DNA of 64,000 nucleotides from Methylothermaceae bacteria B42. Its GTDB lineage: Bacteria > Pseudomonadota > Gammaproteobacteria > Methylococcales > Methylothermaceae. The notes under the pieces are model-generated. The model was not told the DNA's origin. It was given only the letters and a program-made list of their open reading frames with translations, and made no database searches. Both the position numbers and the translations under genes were made by a program. The DNA is taken from assembly GCA_001566965.1 (NCBI GenBank), contig LSNW01000032.1, positions 124,001-188,000 of the forward strand, written 5' to 3'. This document shows positions 45,720 through 53,942 of the stretch, in pieces (the first letter of the stretch is position 1; each line of letters begins with the position of its first letter).

Positions 45720-46484
45720 AACATACTCGAGTAATTTAAACTTTTCAATGTTCTGATCTCTCCAGATCTCCAGAAGCGCATCAACGCTTTTTACTTCCGA
45801 ATTTGGCTTAGGTAATTGAGTTAGTGCTTGAAGTATTTGACTATTCCCTGCCGAGTCGGTTTTCATCTCAAAAAAACTTTCTGCTTCACTCGCATCAAGA
45901 TATTGCTGACAGGCCCTTTTATGTAACCGTATTTCTTCTTTTTCGTCATCACCGATTTCTTCATCTTCCTCCTCATCATTTACCAGGTCACTACATATCC
46001 ACCAGGCACGATTACGCTTCCCACCTTCAGCAAAGGCAATGGCACTTTCCAAGGAGGAAAACCCTTTATTGTTATGCTGTGATACAATTTCGAATATATA
46101 CTCAGGTATCGTGCTAACCGCGCTGAACCACGGCCTTATTGTCTTATTGTATGCATTTATAACACTCTCTATGGCTAATTTTGCCTGCTCTTCCTCAAAT
46201 CCGCACCACTCAGTTTCATCCCCATTAAGACGATTATCTGACAAACGGTTACCAACTGTATATGAGTTAATATCTAAAAACGGATATGCAATCAAATTTT
46301 TGTAGTAGTGAATATGAAAACACTTGTCTCCGTACTGGCTTACTTGAAATGAAATTGTGTCAACAAAGGGTCCTTTCACCCGCATAAAAACCTTTGGTTT
46401 ATATAGTGCGAATCCGTCTTTATCCACGACAGTCAGGAGAAGCTGCTTTATATATTTATTTAGATAATCAGGATTTCTAGCCAT
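45714..46484 (-). CDS. Cassette gene C, DUF4304-like hypothetical protein
   Basis: A 256-aa protein, the largest in the array. The N-terminal half (FMRVKGPFVDTISFQVSQYG at residues 28-47, then FHIHYYKNL) has the look of DUF4304-type domains; an acidic linker (NDEEEDEEIGDDEKEE, about 169-184) separates it from a helical C-terminus. The family assignment is tentative. It starts 14 bp after an attC-like site and ends in a perfect attC core. Confidence 0.65.
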   Translation of the reverse strand: MARNPDYLNKYIKQLLLTVVDKDGFALYKPKVFMRVKGPFVDTISFQVSQYGDKCFHIHYYKNLIAYPFLDINSYTVGNRLSDNRLNGDETEWCGFEEEQAKLAIESVINAYNKTIRPWFSAVSTIPEYIFEIVSQHNNKGFSSLESAIAFAEGGKRNRAWWICSDLVNDEEEDEEIGDDEKEEIRLHKRACQQYLDASEAESFFEMKTDSAGNSQILQALTQLPKPNSEVKSVDALLEIWRDQNIEKFKLLEYVA

Positions 46485-46497
46485 GTTTTTCTAATAC

Positions 46498-46564
46498 GCC
46501 TAATGCTTATGCTCACCTGACGCTTTGAAGCAAAACGGAAAGTAATCAGGTGCAGCATTATGAT
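46498..46564 (-). repeat. attC-like site upstream of gene C
   Basis: On the minus strand TCATAATGCTGCACCTGA ... TCAGGTGAGCATAAGCATTAGGC: both arms are long and complementary (AATGCT/AGCATT and CACCTGA/TCAGGTG) with one-base interruptions typical of attC stems. The 67-bp length and the ATTAGGC core (6 of 7) fit a cassette site. Confidence 0.7.
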
Positions 46565-46973
46565 ACTTATTCATGACCGCCTCCTCTGGTAAATGGGCTT
46601 AGTGGACTGGCCACTATCCAAGCTTCGAATGAAGTGTACGATGTCAATGCATCAAACAAAGGAGGCGATCGGATGAGATTCTACACCCAACTCCATTAAT
46701 ATTTCTTTAGCGTTGATTTGCATACCAAAGCCCTGTACTTTTTCCGATCCACGTGCGCAAGAATATCAAGGTTGATCTGTCGGTGGCCGATCACCTGCAA
46801 CATGAAATCACGCAGCTGGAAAACTACATCATCCGCAAAACCAAAGTGTTTGATCAGCGTGTAAACCTCCCCTGTTGCACACCCTTCAGGCAGCTTGCTG
46901 TCCAATTGATCCTGTCAAATCTGTGTGCGCAGGCGCAGCCTGACACACAATTAAAATGACGGCAGTAGGAACA
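46565..46973 (+). mobile_element. IS110/IS1111-like insertion sequence remnant between two attC-like sites
   Basis: The interval between attC-like sites at 46498-46564 and 46974-47057 holds a decayed transposase (listed separately) preceded by a leader with AAAGGAGG. Its right end (GCGCAGCCTGACACACAATT...) also occurs next to the attC-like site at 42358. A branch of the IS1111 group is known to insert specifically into attC sites. Confidence 0.6.
46673..46890 (+). pseudogene. IS110-family transposase fragment
   Basis: Starts MRFYTQLH, then an in-frame TAA, then YFFSVDLHTKALYF; the VDLH segment matches the first acidic motif of DEDD transposases of the IS110 family, whose N-termini commonly read MRFYT. 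After an internal deletion and frame change, VDLSVADHLQHEITQLENYI resembles the helical segment that precedes the PGIG region. Broken by stop, deletion and frameshift. Confidence 0.6.
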
Positions 46974-47052
46974 GCATAACGTATATTTAATAAATCTGAA
47001 TATTTCGGAAAAAATCGTTTTACCTATTGACAAGAGGCGGTCATATAGATGT
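46925..47052. repeat. 129-bp direct repeat, copy 2
   Basis: Nearly identical to 42309-42437. The left 49 bp form the right end of the IS110-like remnant, and the rest is the attC-like site following gene B. Includes TTGACAAGAGGCGG, also present in copy 1. Confidence 0.85.
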
Positions 47053-47057
47053 CTAGG
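46974..47057 (-). repeat. attC-like cassette recombination site after gene B
   Basis: On the minus strand it runs from the gene B stop (CCTAGAC) to ACGTTATGC, almost identical to the site at 42358-42442 over about 80 bp. Confidence 0.6.
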
Positions 47058-47574
47058 ACTCGTGTTCTTCGTTACTCTTTCTCTCCTTCTGTGTCGCGGT
47101 GATCTTTTTTACTCTACCACCAAGCTCACGCTGCTTCGGAACAAATCTCTCCGCCCAGTCATTGATACACTTTAAAAGTGAACCCACAATATCGCCCGTT
47201 AGGATTCCAGAACGTTCCAACTCTTCAGCGAATAGACTTTCGTCAACTCCCTTTTTAAATCTATGTGCGACATATCCCAAGACAGCCCCACCAAGAAAAA
47301 CGCCTAGGGTGATAGACCCAGCCTCAACGGACTTAATCCCGATATACATAAAGTCAGGCTTGGGCCTACCCCAGTATGGGAAGAAATGTAGAATCCTTTG
47401 GCGTAGAATCCAAAAGTCTGGTCCTAAATGGTCGAGATATTCGAATTCAATAATCCTATCTATTGACCCTAGGATTTCGTCAAGATCAAAGCGCGTAATG
47501 AATTCATCGTACTCGATGGTGATGATGAATTCGGCTTCGTCGTTGCTTCCAGATTCTCTATCTCTTTGATCCAT
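47053..47574 (-). CDS. Cassette gene B, single-pass membrane protein, hypothetical
   Basis: A 173-aa protein: acidic N-terminal domain (MDQRDRESGSNDEAEF...), one glycine-rich hydrophobic segment at about residues 86-105 (GSITLGVFLGGAVLGYVAHR) and a charged helical C-terminus. No family recognised. Flanked by attC-like sites at 47582-47642 and 46974-47057. Confidence 0.65.
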   Translation of the reverse strand: MDQRDRESGSNDEAEFIITIEYDEFITRFDLDEILGSIDRIIEFEYLDHLGPDFWILRQRILHFFPYWGRPKPDFMYIGIKSVEAGSITLGVFLGGAVLGYVAHRFKKGVDESLFAEELERSGILTGDIVGSLLKCINDWAERFVPKQRELGGRVKKITATQKERKSNEEHES

Positions 47575-47581
47575 GATTGAG

Positions 47582-47642
47582 TCCTAATGACAAGCTCAGC
47601 GGCGCACGTATTTGGCGTGTCCGCTGAAGCCGCATGTTAGAA
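47582..47642 (-). repeat. Classic 61-bp attC-like site between genes A and B
   Basis: On the minus strand TTCTAAC-ATGCGGCTTCAGCGGAC ... GCGCCGCTGAGCTTGTC-ATTAGGA. The GCTTCAGCGG / CCGCTGAGC arms with one unpaired base and flanking cores are the textbook 59-base-element layout. This is the clearest attC in the array. Confidence 0.8.
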
Positions 47643-47657
47643 AGTGCTAACGAAATT

Positions 47658-48077
47658 CTACAGACATATACCATCCCATTTCGCTCTATCAATTTCATCC
47701 TCCGTGGGCTCTCTCCCAAGCTTCTCTCGTAGACTGACTTTTATTCTTTCCTTTCTTGCCCTCATTTCTTCTTGGCTTGACCGATCCTTTTCGTTTTTCT
47801 TAATATATTTCTTAGTGTTTGGATTTTCTACCTTTTCTTGTTCTTCTTTTATCAGAGTCTTATATAAAGCCAACTCATCCCTCAAAGCTTGAACACGAAA
47901 TTCAATATAAAAAGCTTTTGCCTTTTCTTCATTACCGCTGCTCTTAGAAAATGCTTTAGCCCACAATCCGTCTCTTCGTATTCCATGTTCCAATTCGCGG
48001 AGAGCTTCTGCGTAAAGCTCTTCCTCAAGTAATTTCGCGGATATCCGGCTCTTCATGTATAAATCAAATATAGACAT
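47658..48077 (-). CDS. Cassette gene A, helical hypothetical protein
   Basis: A 139-aa, highly charged helical protein (IFDLYMKSRISAKLLEEELY at the N-terminus; KKYIKKNEKDRSSQEEMRAR near residue 95). No family with known function recognised. ATG at 48077 is preferred to an upstream in-frame TTG at 48086. It would be the cassette nearest to the missing integrase side, because all cassette genes point to lower coordinates. The 28-bp palindrome at 48103 lies just upstream. Confidence 0.65.
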   Translation of the reverse strand: MSIFDLYMKSRISAKLLEEELYAEALRELEHGIRRDGLWAKAFSKSSGNEEKAKAFYIEFRVQALRDELALYKTLIKEEQEKVENPNTKKYIKKNEKDRSSQEEMRARKERIKVSLREKLGREPTEDEIDRAKWDGICL

Positions 48078-48102
48078 TTCTAACAAACCCTATTTATTTC
48101 TT

Positions 48103-48163
48103 CTAGCATATAAGCATTGTATCTGCCGTGCTGTACACGGCAGATACAATGCTTATATGCTAG
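48103..48163. repeat. Perfect 28-bp inverted repeat upstream of the array
   Basis: Arms 48103-48130 and 48136-48163 are exact complements (outer half CTAGCATATAAGCATTG) around the five-base loop CTGTA. There is no T-run. Core-like bases lie near both ends (GTTAGAA at 48078-48084 and GCCTAGC on the minus strand), so it may be an attC-like site, but real attC stems are normally interrupted; a terminator or other structure is possible. Confidence 0.7.
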
Positions 48164-48539
48164 GCGGATTCCGTCTACATCAATATATCAAGATACAAGG
48201 GTAAAACTATCACAGTTAATAATATCCTCGCAACTTAAAGAGCGTCGCTAGCAGCACCAAGTTGGGTTTTGCAATTAAGTATCCGCTTTTTGATTTTTTT
48301 CTGCCCACTGGGTAATAACGGGATAGCAAATCCTTGTTAATTTACCGTGAGGTGAAAGTGCCGGTGGCATAAGCGGTGATTGCATGATTTGATTTCCGTA
48401 TGGGTACGCCCTTTCCTGGCTGTAGGCGTATCATTCCCATGGGTATTGGGTGGTGCGCGGCGGAAGTGATGCTGATAAGCCAAGTATTTGCATTAACTTG
48501 CCTGTGGGGCTTAATTGTCTAGCCTCTCATAAAGGTATT
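48164..48539. other. Gene-free stretch between the cassette array and glgP
   Basis: This 376-bp region lies downstream of the glgP stop and upstream of the array. I see no integrase gene, no attI that I can identify and no convincing open frame. It returns to the base composition of the core genome towards glgP. Confidence 0.5.
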
Positions 48540-51062
48540 TCAGTGATGCCAAAGGATCAACTGATTCTCCAGCGGTACAAAAACATCAGGATGATGTGGC
48601 ACGATTCTCACGGTATAGTGCTCTGGCGGGCGCGAGGCCGGAGCCTCTCCCGCATAGAGAAAGCCGCCCATGGCGCCCAGGAGGGGGTGTTGCATTTGCA
48701 TTGGTTGGCGCCAAGGAGAATCTTCGGGATTCAATGGATCAGCGTAGATTTCCACGCGCACGGATTGCGGATTGATGCTTCCGAAATAGACCGGGATGCT
48801 TAAGCGGTGAACCTGATTTGCCGTGTCAATGGCGAGTTCGCCGAAGTGGAGGGTATGCCACTGGCTTTGTAGTTGTTTACGCCAATTCATAATCGCCTTT
48901 GCCAAAGCCTGGTTGTCGGCGTCGCGCCGCGCCAATGCTTTGGATTGCGGCAGGTAATATTGATCGGTGTATTGCCGCACCATGCGGTTGGCGGAAAAAA
49001 ATGGCGTCAGTTTGGCCATGCTTTCGCGCATTTTCGCCACCCAGCGGGGTGGTAACCCCCGGTTGTTCCGCTCATAAAATTCAGGGACGACTTCCCGTTC
49101 CAAAATATCGTAAAGTTGATTGGCCTCAAATCTGTCCCAGTCGGGATCGGCATCGTGTTCGGCGCCATCGCCAATGGCCCAGCCCACGGTGGGGTCATAA
49201 GCTTCCGCCCACCAGCCATCCAGTTCGGAAATGTTCAAGCCGCCATTGACCAGCACCTTCATTCCGGAGGTGCCGCATGCCTCCCAGGGTCGTCTTGGCG
49301 TATTGATCCAGGCATCGACGCCTTCCACCAATTGCTCGGCCATTTGCATGTCGTAATCGGGCAGGAAGACTAGCCGGCCGGCAATTTCAGGATGCCTGCG
49401 GATGAAATCAATCCATGCCCGTATCATCGCCTGTCCTTCCAGATCCTCCGGATGGGCTTTGCCGGCCAAGACCAACTGGACCGGATGGAGCGGGTCAGAA
49501 AGGAGACGGGTTAGCCGCTCTGGTTGCATTAACAGCAGGTTGGGCCGCTTGTAGCCAGTAAACCGGCGTGCAAATCCCAAAGTTAGAATATTAGGGTCCA
49601 AAAGTTCGACTTCCTGGGGGAGATAATTAAACGAGGTGGGCCGCTGCTGTCTGAACTCCCGGACAAAAGACACCAAACGGCGACGATTGGCGGCTCTAAA
49701 TTCCCATAACTCCTCGGCGCTTACTTTGCGAATCCGGTCGCCAATCTGGCAGGGATCGCAAGTCCAGCGTTCCGCACCGCAAGTGGCGGTCCACAGTCGG
49801 TCCGCGCCTGGCGAGTCCCAGGAGGGCGTATGCACACCATTGGTCACATGGCCGACGGGTACTTCCGCTTCCGGCCAGCGTGGGAAAAGGGGCGTGAAAA
49901 TATGGCGGCTGACCTGGCCGTGAAGACGACTGACTGCGTTGACCGCGCCACTGCCACGGATAGCCAAATAGGCCATATTGAAGGATTCGCCAGGGTGATT
50001 GGGGTCCGCTCGTCCCAGGGCGAGAAGGTCATCCAGGGAGATCCCCAGCAAATCGCAATAAAAGCCTAAATACCGTTCAATCAAGGTGGGAGAAAAGCGG
50101 TCAAATCCAGCCGCCACCGGTGTATGGGTGGTAAACAGATTGCCGGCCCGAGTAACCGTCAATGCCAGCTCAAAATCTACCTGGTGCCTGGTCATATAAC
50201 TACGCGCCCGTTCCAGTACCGCAAAGGCGGCGTGGCCTTCGTTGAGGTGGCAAATGGTCGGCTGGATTTCCAATCTTTCCAACAATTGCCAGCCGACAAT
50301 CCCCAGCAGCATTTCCTGCTGCAGGCGAAGTTCGGTGCCGCCGCCATAAAGACGGTCGGTGATGCAACGGTCCGCAGGTGGATTGGCGGGATCATTCAGA
50401 TCCAGCAGATATAGCCAGGCTCTTCCCACCTGTGCCTGCCAGACCCTGACCCACAAATCAAAGCCATTGAAGCGGTAACGCATCCGCAGGATTTGGCCGT
50501 CATTGGTTCGTACCGGCGTAATCGGCAGCTCCCAGGGATTATTATTTGGATAAACCGCTACCTGTTGGCCCTGTTCATCGAGAATCTGGCGGAAATAGCC
50601 TTCCTGATAAAGCAGTCCGATGCCAATGACTGGCACTCCCAGGTCACTGCAAGTTTTGAGGAAATCCCCCGACAAAACCCCCAGCCCACCGGAATAAAGG
50701 GGGAGCGCTTCGGTCAGGCCATACTCCATGCTGAAGTAGGCGATAGTTTCCAAAGGGGCATCTTTTTTATATGCTTGAAACCAGGTGGACTTTTCCAGGT
50801 AAGTACGGCGTTCTTTGGCCAATTCCTGAAGTTTTTGGCAAAAGGCCTTATCTTGCGCCAGGGCTTGCAGGCGGGTAGGGGAAACGCTTTGTAAAATTAG
50901 CCAGGGGTTCCCTGTGCGCTTCCATAGTTCCGGGTCCAGCGTCTCCCAAAGCACATCACTGACATGACTCCACGACCAGCGCAGATCCAGGGCAAGCGGG
51001 ATCAGATCCGATAAGGGTTCTGGAATAGACAGGAAACTGGGAGGGTGGAAATGCGTTTGCAA
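48540..51062 (-). CDS. glgP: Alpha-glucan (glycogen/starch) phosphorylase, DUF3417-containing type
   Basis: An 840-aa GT35 phosphorylase of the shorter alpha-glucan type with an N-terminal DUF3417 domain (PLALDLRWSWSHVSDVLWET, about residues 27-46). The catalytic domain includes YFSMEYGLTEALPLYSGGLG (about 110-129) and the cofactor region PWEACGTSGMKVLVNGGLN (about 601-619), whose Lys should bind pyridoxal phosphate. Releases glucose 1-phosphate from glycogen or maltodextrin. Minus strand, divergent from the hox operon with a 375-bp gap. Confidence 0.93.
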   Translation of the reverse strand: MQTHFHPPSFLSIPEPLSDLIPLALDLRWSWSHVSDVLWETLDPELWKRTGNPWLILQSVSPTRLQALAQDKAFCQKLQELAKERRTYLEKSTWFQAYKKDAPLETIAYFSMEYGLTEALPLYSGGLGVLSGDFLKTCSDLGVPVIGIGLLYQEGYFRQILDEQGQQVAVYPNNNPWELPITPVRTNDGQILRMRYRFNGFDLWVRVWQAQVGRAWLYLLDLNDPANPPADRCITDRLYGGGTELRLQQEMLLGIVGWQLLERLEIQPTICHLNEGHAAFAVLERARSYMTRHQVDFELALTVTRAGNLFTTHTPVAAGFDRFSPTLIERYLGFYCDLLGISLDDLLALGRADPNHPGESFNMAYLAIRGSGAVNAVSRLHGQVSRHIFTPLFPRWPEAEVPVGHVTNGVHTPSWDSPGADRLWTATCGAERWTCDPCQIGDRIRKVSAEELWEFRAANRRRLVSFVREFRQQRPTSFNYLPQEVELLDPNILTLGFARRFTGYKRPNLLLMQPERLTRLLSDPLHPVQLVLAGKAHPEDLEGQAMIRAWIDFIRRHPEIAGRLVFLPDYDMQMAEQLVEGVDAWINTPRRPWEACGTSGMKVLVNGGLNISELDGWWAEAYDPTVGWAIGDGAEHDADPDWDRFEANQLYDILEREVVPEFYERNNRGLPPRWVAKMRESMAKLTPFFSANRMVRQYTDQYYLPQSKALARRDADNQALAKAIMNWRKQLQSQWHTLHFGELAIDTANQVHRLSIPVYFGSINPQSVRVEIYADPLNPEDSPWRQPMQMQHPLLGAMGGFLYAGEAPASRPPEHYTVRIVPHHPDVFVPLENQLILWHH

Positions 51063-51437
51063 GGGCTTGTCTCCATCAACAGTTTCAAGAATTGTACTGG
51101 GAAAGCTGCGGGATAATGGGATTTTTTTATCTGGCAGGCAGTAACATTGTTTTGTTCCAAAAGGGGTTTAAAACAGGCTTTTTTTTCAAAACGAAGGGAG
51201 TGTGGTGACCAATGCGAATGGTCTGCGGGCATTTGCTCTGTGGCGTGATTGAGCAAAATGTGATTTATCATTTGATGAAGGCGGCGAATGTACCCGGCAA
51301 AAACCAGGCGATTGCTGAATAATTCAGCATTTCCCAGGTCACGCGGTTCTTTTGCTTGCTCTTCAATGACACCCTTGGTAGGGTTGAGTTTAAACAGCAG
51401 TAGTCTAGATTTTTAGGTCTCGAGGCAGGAGAGCTCG
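51063..51437. other. Divergent intergenic region between glgP and hoxF
   Basis: A 375-bp promoter region for both glgP and the hox operon. I looked for a -24/-12 sigma-54 motif upstream of hoxF and found none that fits. No gene or clear operator was identified. Confidence 0.45.
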
Positions 51438-53216
51438 GTGGCGGATATCAGCACAGCTAGCATTGTACAAGAGGCTATCAGAGCTCACGGCAACAGAGCG
51501 GAGCATTTGCTGGCTGTCCTTAGGTCTATCCAGAAAGCTTGTCACTATCTGCCGCGCCAGGCGCTCCAACTTGTCGCTGATCATTTCGATCTCCCCCTGG
51601 CGCGGGTGGAAGGCGTCGCCGAGTTTTATAGCTTCCTGCATACCCAGCCCCGGGGCGAGTATGACATCTATTTCAGTGACTGCGTCATCGACGTTTTCCA
51701 TGGCTTTGAAGGTCTGATGCAGCGCCTGTGCAACCGCTTGGGGGTTCAGCCTGGCCAGGTGCGGGGCGACGGACGGGTATCCATTGATACTACCTCTTGT
51801 ACCGGTTTGTGTGACCAGGGGCCGGCGTTGTTGATCAATGGCTCACCTATTCCCCGTCTGACGCCAACGCTTATCGATACTATCGCCAATCACATCGAAC
51901 GGCGTGTGCCATTATCTCAATGGCCTGCTGAATGGTTTGTCATTGAAGACAATTTTCAGCGCCGTGATCTGCTGCTCAGCACCCGGTGGCAATCTGGGAT
52001 GGGCCTCAAGAGTGCTTTGCGCCATGGCGCTGAATGGCTGTTGCATGAACTGGATCTTTCCGGTCTGCGTGGCCGCGGCGGAGCGGGATTTCCTACCGCA
52101 AAAAAATGGCGGTTTTGCCGTGAGACTCCAGGCGATCACTATATCGTTTGTAATGCGGATGAAGGCGAACCGGGTACTTTCAAGGACCGGGAACTGCTCA
52201 AGCATTATGCCGATCAAGTGTTTGAAGGGATGACCCTGGCTGCCTTTGTTACCGGCGCCCGGCAAGGATTTCTTTATCTGCGGGGGGAATACGAATACCT
52301 GCTGCCCCATTTACAAGTAACCCTGCGCCAGCGCCGTCGCCGCGGACTGCTGGGACGGAATATTTGCGGTTTAATGGATTTCCATTTCGACATGGACATA
52401 GTGCTCGGCGCCGGCGCTTATATCTGCGGCGAGGAATCGGCTTTATTAAATTCCATCGAGGGCGTGCGGCCCCATCCCCGTAACCGCCCCCCATATCCGG
52501 TCACCTGTGGGCTATGGCAACAGCCTACTGTGATCAACAATGTGGAAAGCTTTGCCGCAGCCAGTCTTATTACTGTGCATGGTGGCGCTTGGTTCGCAGA
52601 AATCGGTACGGAAAAATCCAAAGGCACCAAGTCGCTTTCGATTAGCGGCGATTGTGATCGGCCCGGCATCTATGAAGTACCGTTTGGTGTCACCGTGGCC
52701 GAGGTTCTGGAACTGTGCGGGGCCAGTGAAACCTTGGGGGTGCAGGTGGGTGGTCCGGCGGGGACTTTCGTTCATCCACCGGAATACGGCCGCCGCATAG
52801 CTTATGAAGAGTTGGGTACGGGCGGTTCTTTCATGGTATTTGGCGCCGACCGGGATCTGATTGATATTGTCACCCGCTTCGCCGGTTTTTTTGCCCACGA
52901 AACCTGTGGCTTTTGCACCCCCTGCCGGATAGGCACATCCTTGCAGTTGAAATTGATGGAAAAAATCCGCCGCGGCTGGGCCACGGCTGGCGATATCCAA
53001 GAACTGGAAAAGCTGGGACAATTGCTCGAGGCCAGCCACTGTGGCTTGGGTCATACCGCCCATAATCCGGTGCGGCACACCCTGGCCCGCTATGCCGATT
53101 ATTACCAGGCCAGGCTCAAGGATCTGGATTACTCCCCGGGTTTTGATCTCGATGCCGAACTGGAAACCGCCCGCCAGTTGACGGGAAGGTTTGGCGATCA
53201 TATTAAACAGGTGTAA
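51438..53216 (+). CDS. hoxF: NAD-reducing hydrogenase diaphorase subunit HoxF
   Basis: A 592-aa subunit. The N-terminal thioredoxin-like HoxE/NuoE-type domain (about residues 10-160) carries cysteines including DTTSCTGLCDQGPA; the NuoF-like part binds FMN and NADH (RGRGGAGFPTAKKW near 214-227; CNADEGEPGTFKDR near 238-251) and a 4Fe-4S cluster (HETCGFCTPCRIGT near 489-502). The start is GTG at 51438 with AGGAG seven bases upstream. This fusion architecture is that of the Cupriavidus-type soluble hydrogenase (group 3d). It is the first gene of hoxFUYH. Confidence 0.95.
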   Translation: MADISTASIVQEAIRAHGNRAEHLLAVLRSIQKACHYLPRQALQLVADHFDLPLARVEGVAEFYSFLHTQPRGEYDIYFSDCVIDVFHGFEGLMQRLCNRLGVQPGQVRGDGRVSIDTTSCTGLCDQGPALLINGSPIPRLTPTLIDTIANHIERRVPLSQWPAEWFVIEDNFQRRDLLLSTRWQSGMGLKSALRHGAEWLLHELDLSGLRGRGGAGFPTAKKWRFCRETPGDHYIVCNADEGEPGTFKDRELLKHYADQVFEGMTLAAFVTGARQGFLYLRGEYEYLLPHLQVTLRQRRRRGLLGRNICGLMDFHFDMDIVLGAGAYICGEESALLNSIEGVRPHPRNRPPYPVTCGLWQQPTVINNVESFAAASLITVHGGAWFAEIGTEKSKGTKSLSISGDCDRPGIYEVPFGVTVAEVLELCGASETLGVQVGGPAGTFVHPPEYGRRIAYEELGTGGSFMVFGADRDLIDIVTRFAGFFAHETCGFCTPCRIGTSLQLKLMEKIRRGWATAGDIQELEKLGQLLEASHCGLGHTAHNPVRHTLARYADYYQARLKDLDYSPGFDLDAELETARQLTGRFGDHIKQV

Positions 53217-53219
53217 ATA

Positions 53220-53942
53220 ATGCCTACATTAATTATCGATGGACAAACCATTGATTTCGAGCCAGACCAGACCATCATCGAGGCAGCCATGGCTGCTGGC
53301 ATTTACATTCCCCATCTGTGCTGGCATCCTGAGTTTCCACCCCACGGCAGTTGCAAGTTGTGCAGTGTCAAGGTCAATGGCCGGCTCTGTTCTGCCTGCT
53401 CCTTTCCCGCCGCTGAAGGGCAGGAGGTCGTGGCCAATTCGGAAGAACTGCGCCAATTGCGTTTGGCGCTTACTCAAATGTTATTCGTGGAAGGCAATCA
53501 CTTTTGTCCTTCGTGCGAGAAAAGCGGCCAGTGTGAACTCCAGGCGATGGGCTATTACGTTGGCATGACCGACAATCATTATCCCCATTTCTTTCCTATA
53601 CGCGAGATTGACGCTTCTCATCCCCATGTACTCCTTGACCGCGACCGCTGTATTTTCTGCGAGCTATGCGTGCGCGCCAGCCAGGCCGAGGGCAAGAATG
53701 TTTTTGAACTGGCCGAGCGCGGCATTCATACCCGCCTGGTGGTCAATTCGCCTACGGGCAAGCTGGGGGACAGCGATCTGGATGTCAACGACCGCGCCGC
53801 CCATATCTGCCCGGTGGGCGCGATTATTATCAAGGAAACCGCTTTCCGAACGCCCATTGGCCAGCGTAAATACGACCACAAGACGATTGCCCAGGTCAGT
53901 CTGGCGGAAGAGGCGCCGTTGGTGAGGAAGCGGAATGACTGA
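53220..53942 (+). CDS. hoxU: NAD-reducing hydrogenase subunit HoxU
   Basis: A 240-aa iron-sulfur subunit homologous to the N-terminal part of NuoG. Cluster ligands in order: a plant-type 2Fe-2S site (HLCWHPEFPPHGSCKLC, with a further Cys in RLCSAC), the His-Cys 4Fe-4S site (HFCPSCEKSGQCELQ) and a ferredoxin-like site (RCIFCELCVRA ... HICPVGAI). It passes electrons between HoxF and the hydrogenase module. It starts 3 bp after the hoxF stop and overlaps hoxY by 8 bp. Confidence 0.95.
   Translation: MPTLIIDGQTIDFEPDQTIIEAAMAAGIYIPHLCWHPEFPPHGSCKLCSVKVNGRLCSACSFPAAEGQEVVANSEELRQLRLALTQMLFVEGNHFCPSCEKSGQCELQAMGYYVGMTDNHYPHFFPIREIDASHPHVLLDRDRCIFCELCVRASQAEGKNVFELAERGIHTRLVVNSPTGKLGDSDLDVNDRAAHICPVGAIIIKETAFRTPIGQRKYDHKTIAQVSLAEEAPLVRKRND

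Noticed and set aside
46492-46569. 24-codon micro-ORF on the minus strand before gene C
   Set aside because: It coincides with the stem-loop of an attC-like site, so the frame is probably incidental.
46696-46905. 69-codon minus-strand frame in the cassette array
   Set aside because: It is the complement of the decayed IS110-type transposase, which gives a recognisable plus-strand product.
42309-48166. CRISPR array
   Set aside because: Repeated inter-gene sequences were considered, but they vary in length and flank genes rather than short unique spacers. No regular repeat-spacer pattern is present anywhere in the window.
51063-51437. Sigma-54 promoter for the hox operon
   Set aside because: TGGCAGGCAG near 51130 lacks a TTGC element at the correct spacing; no other candidate fits.
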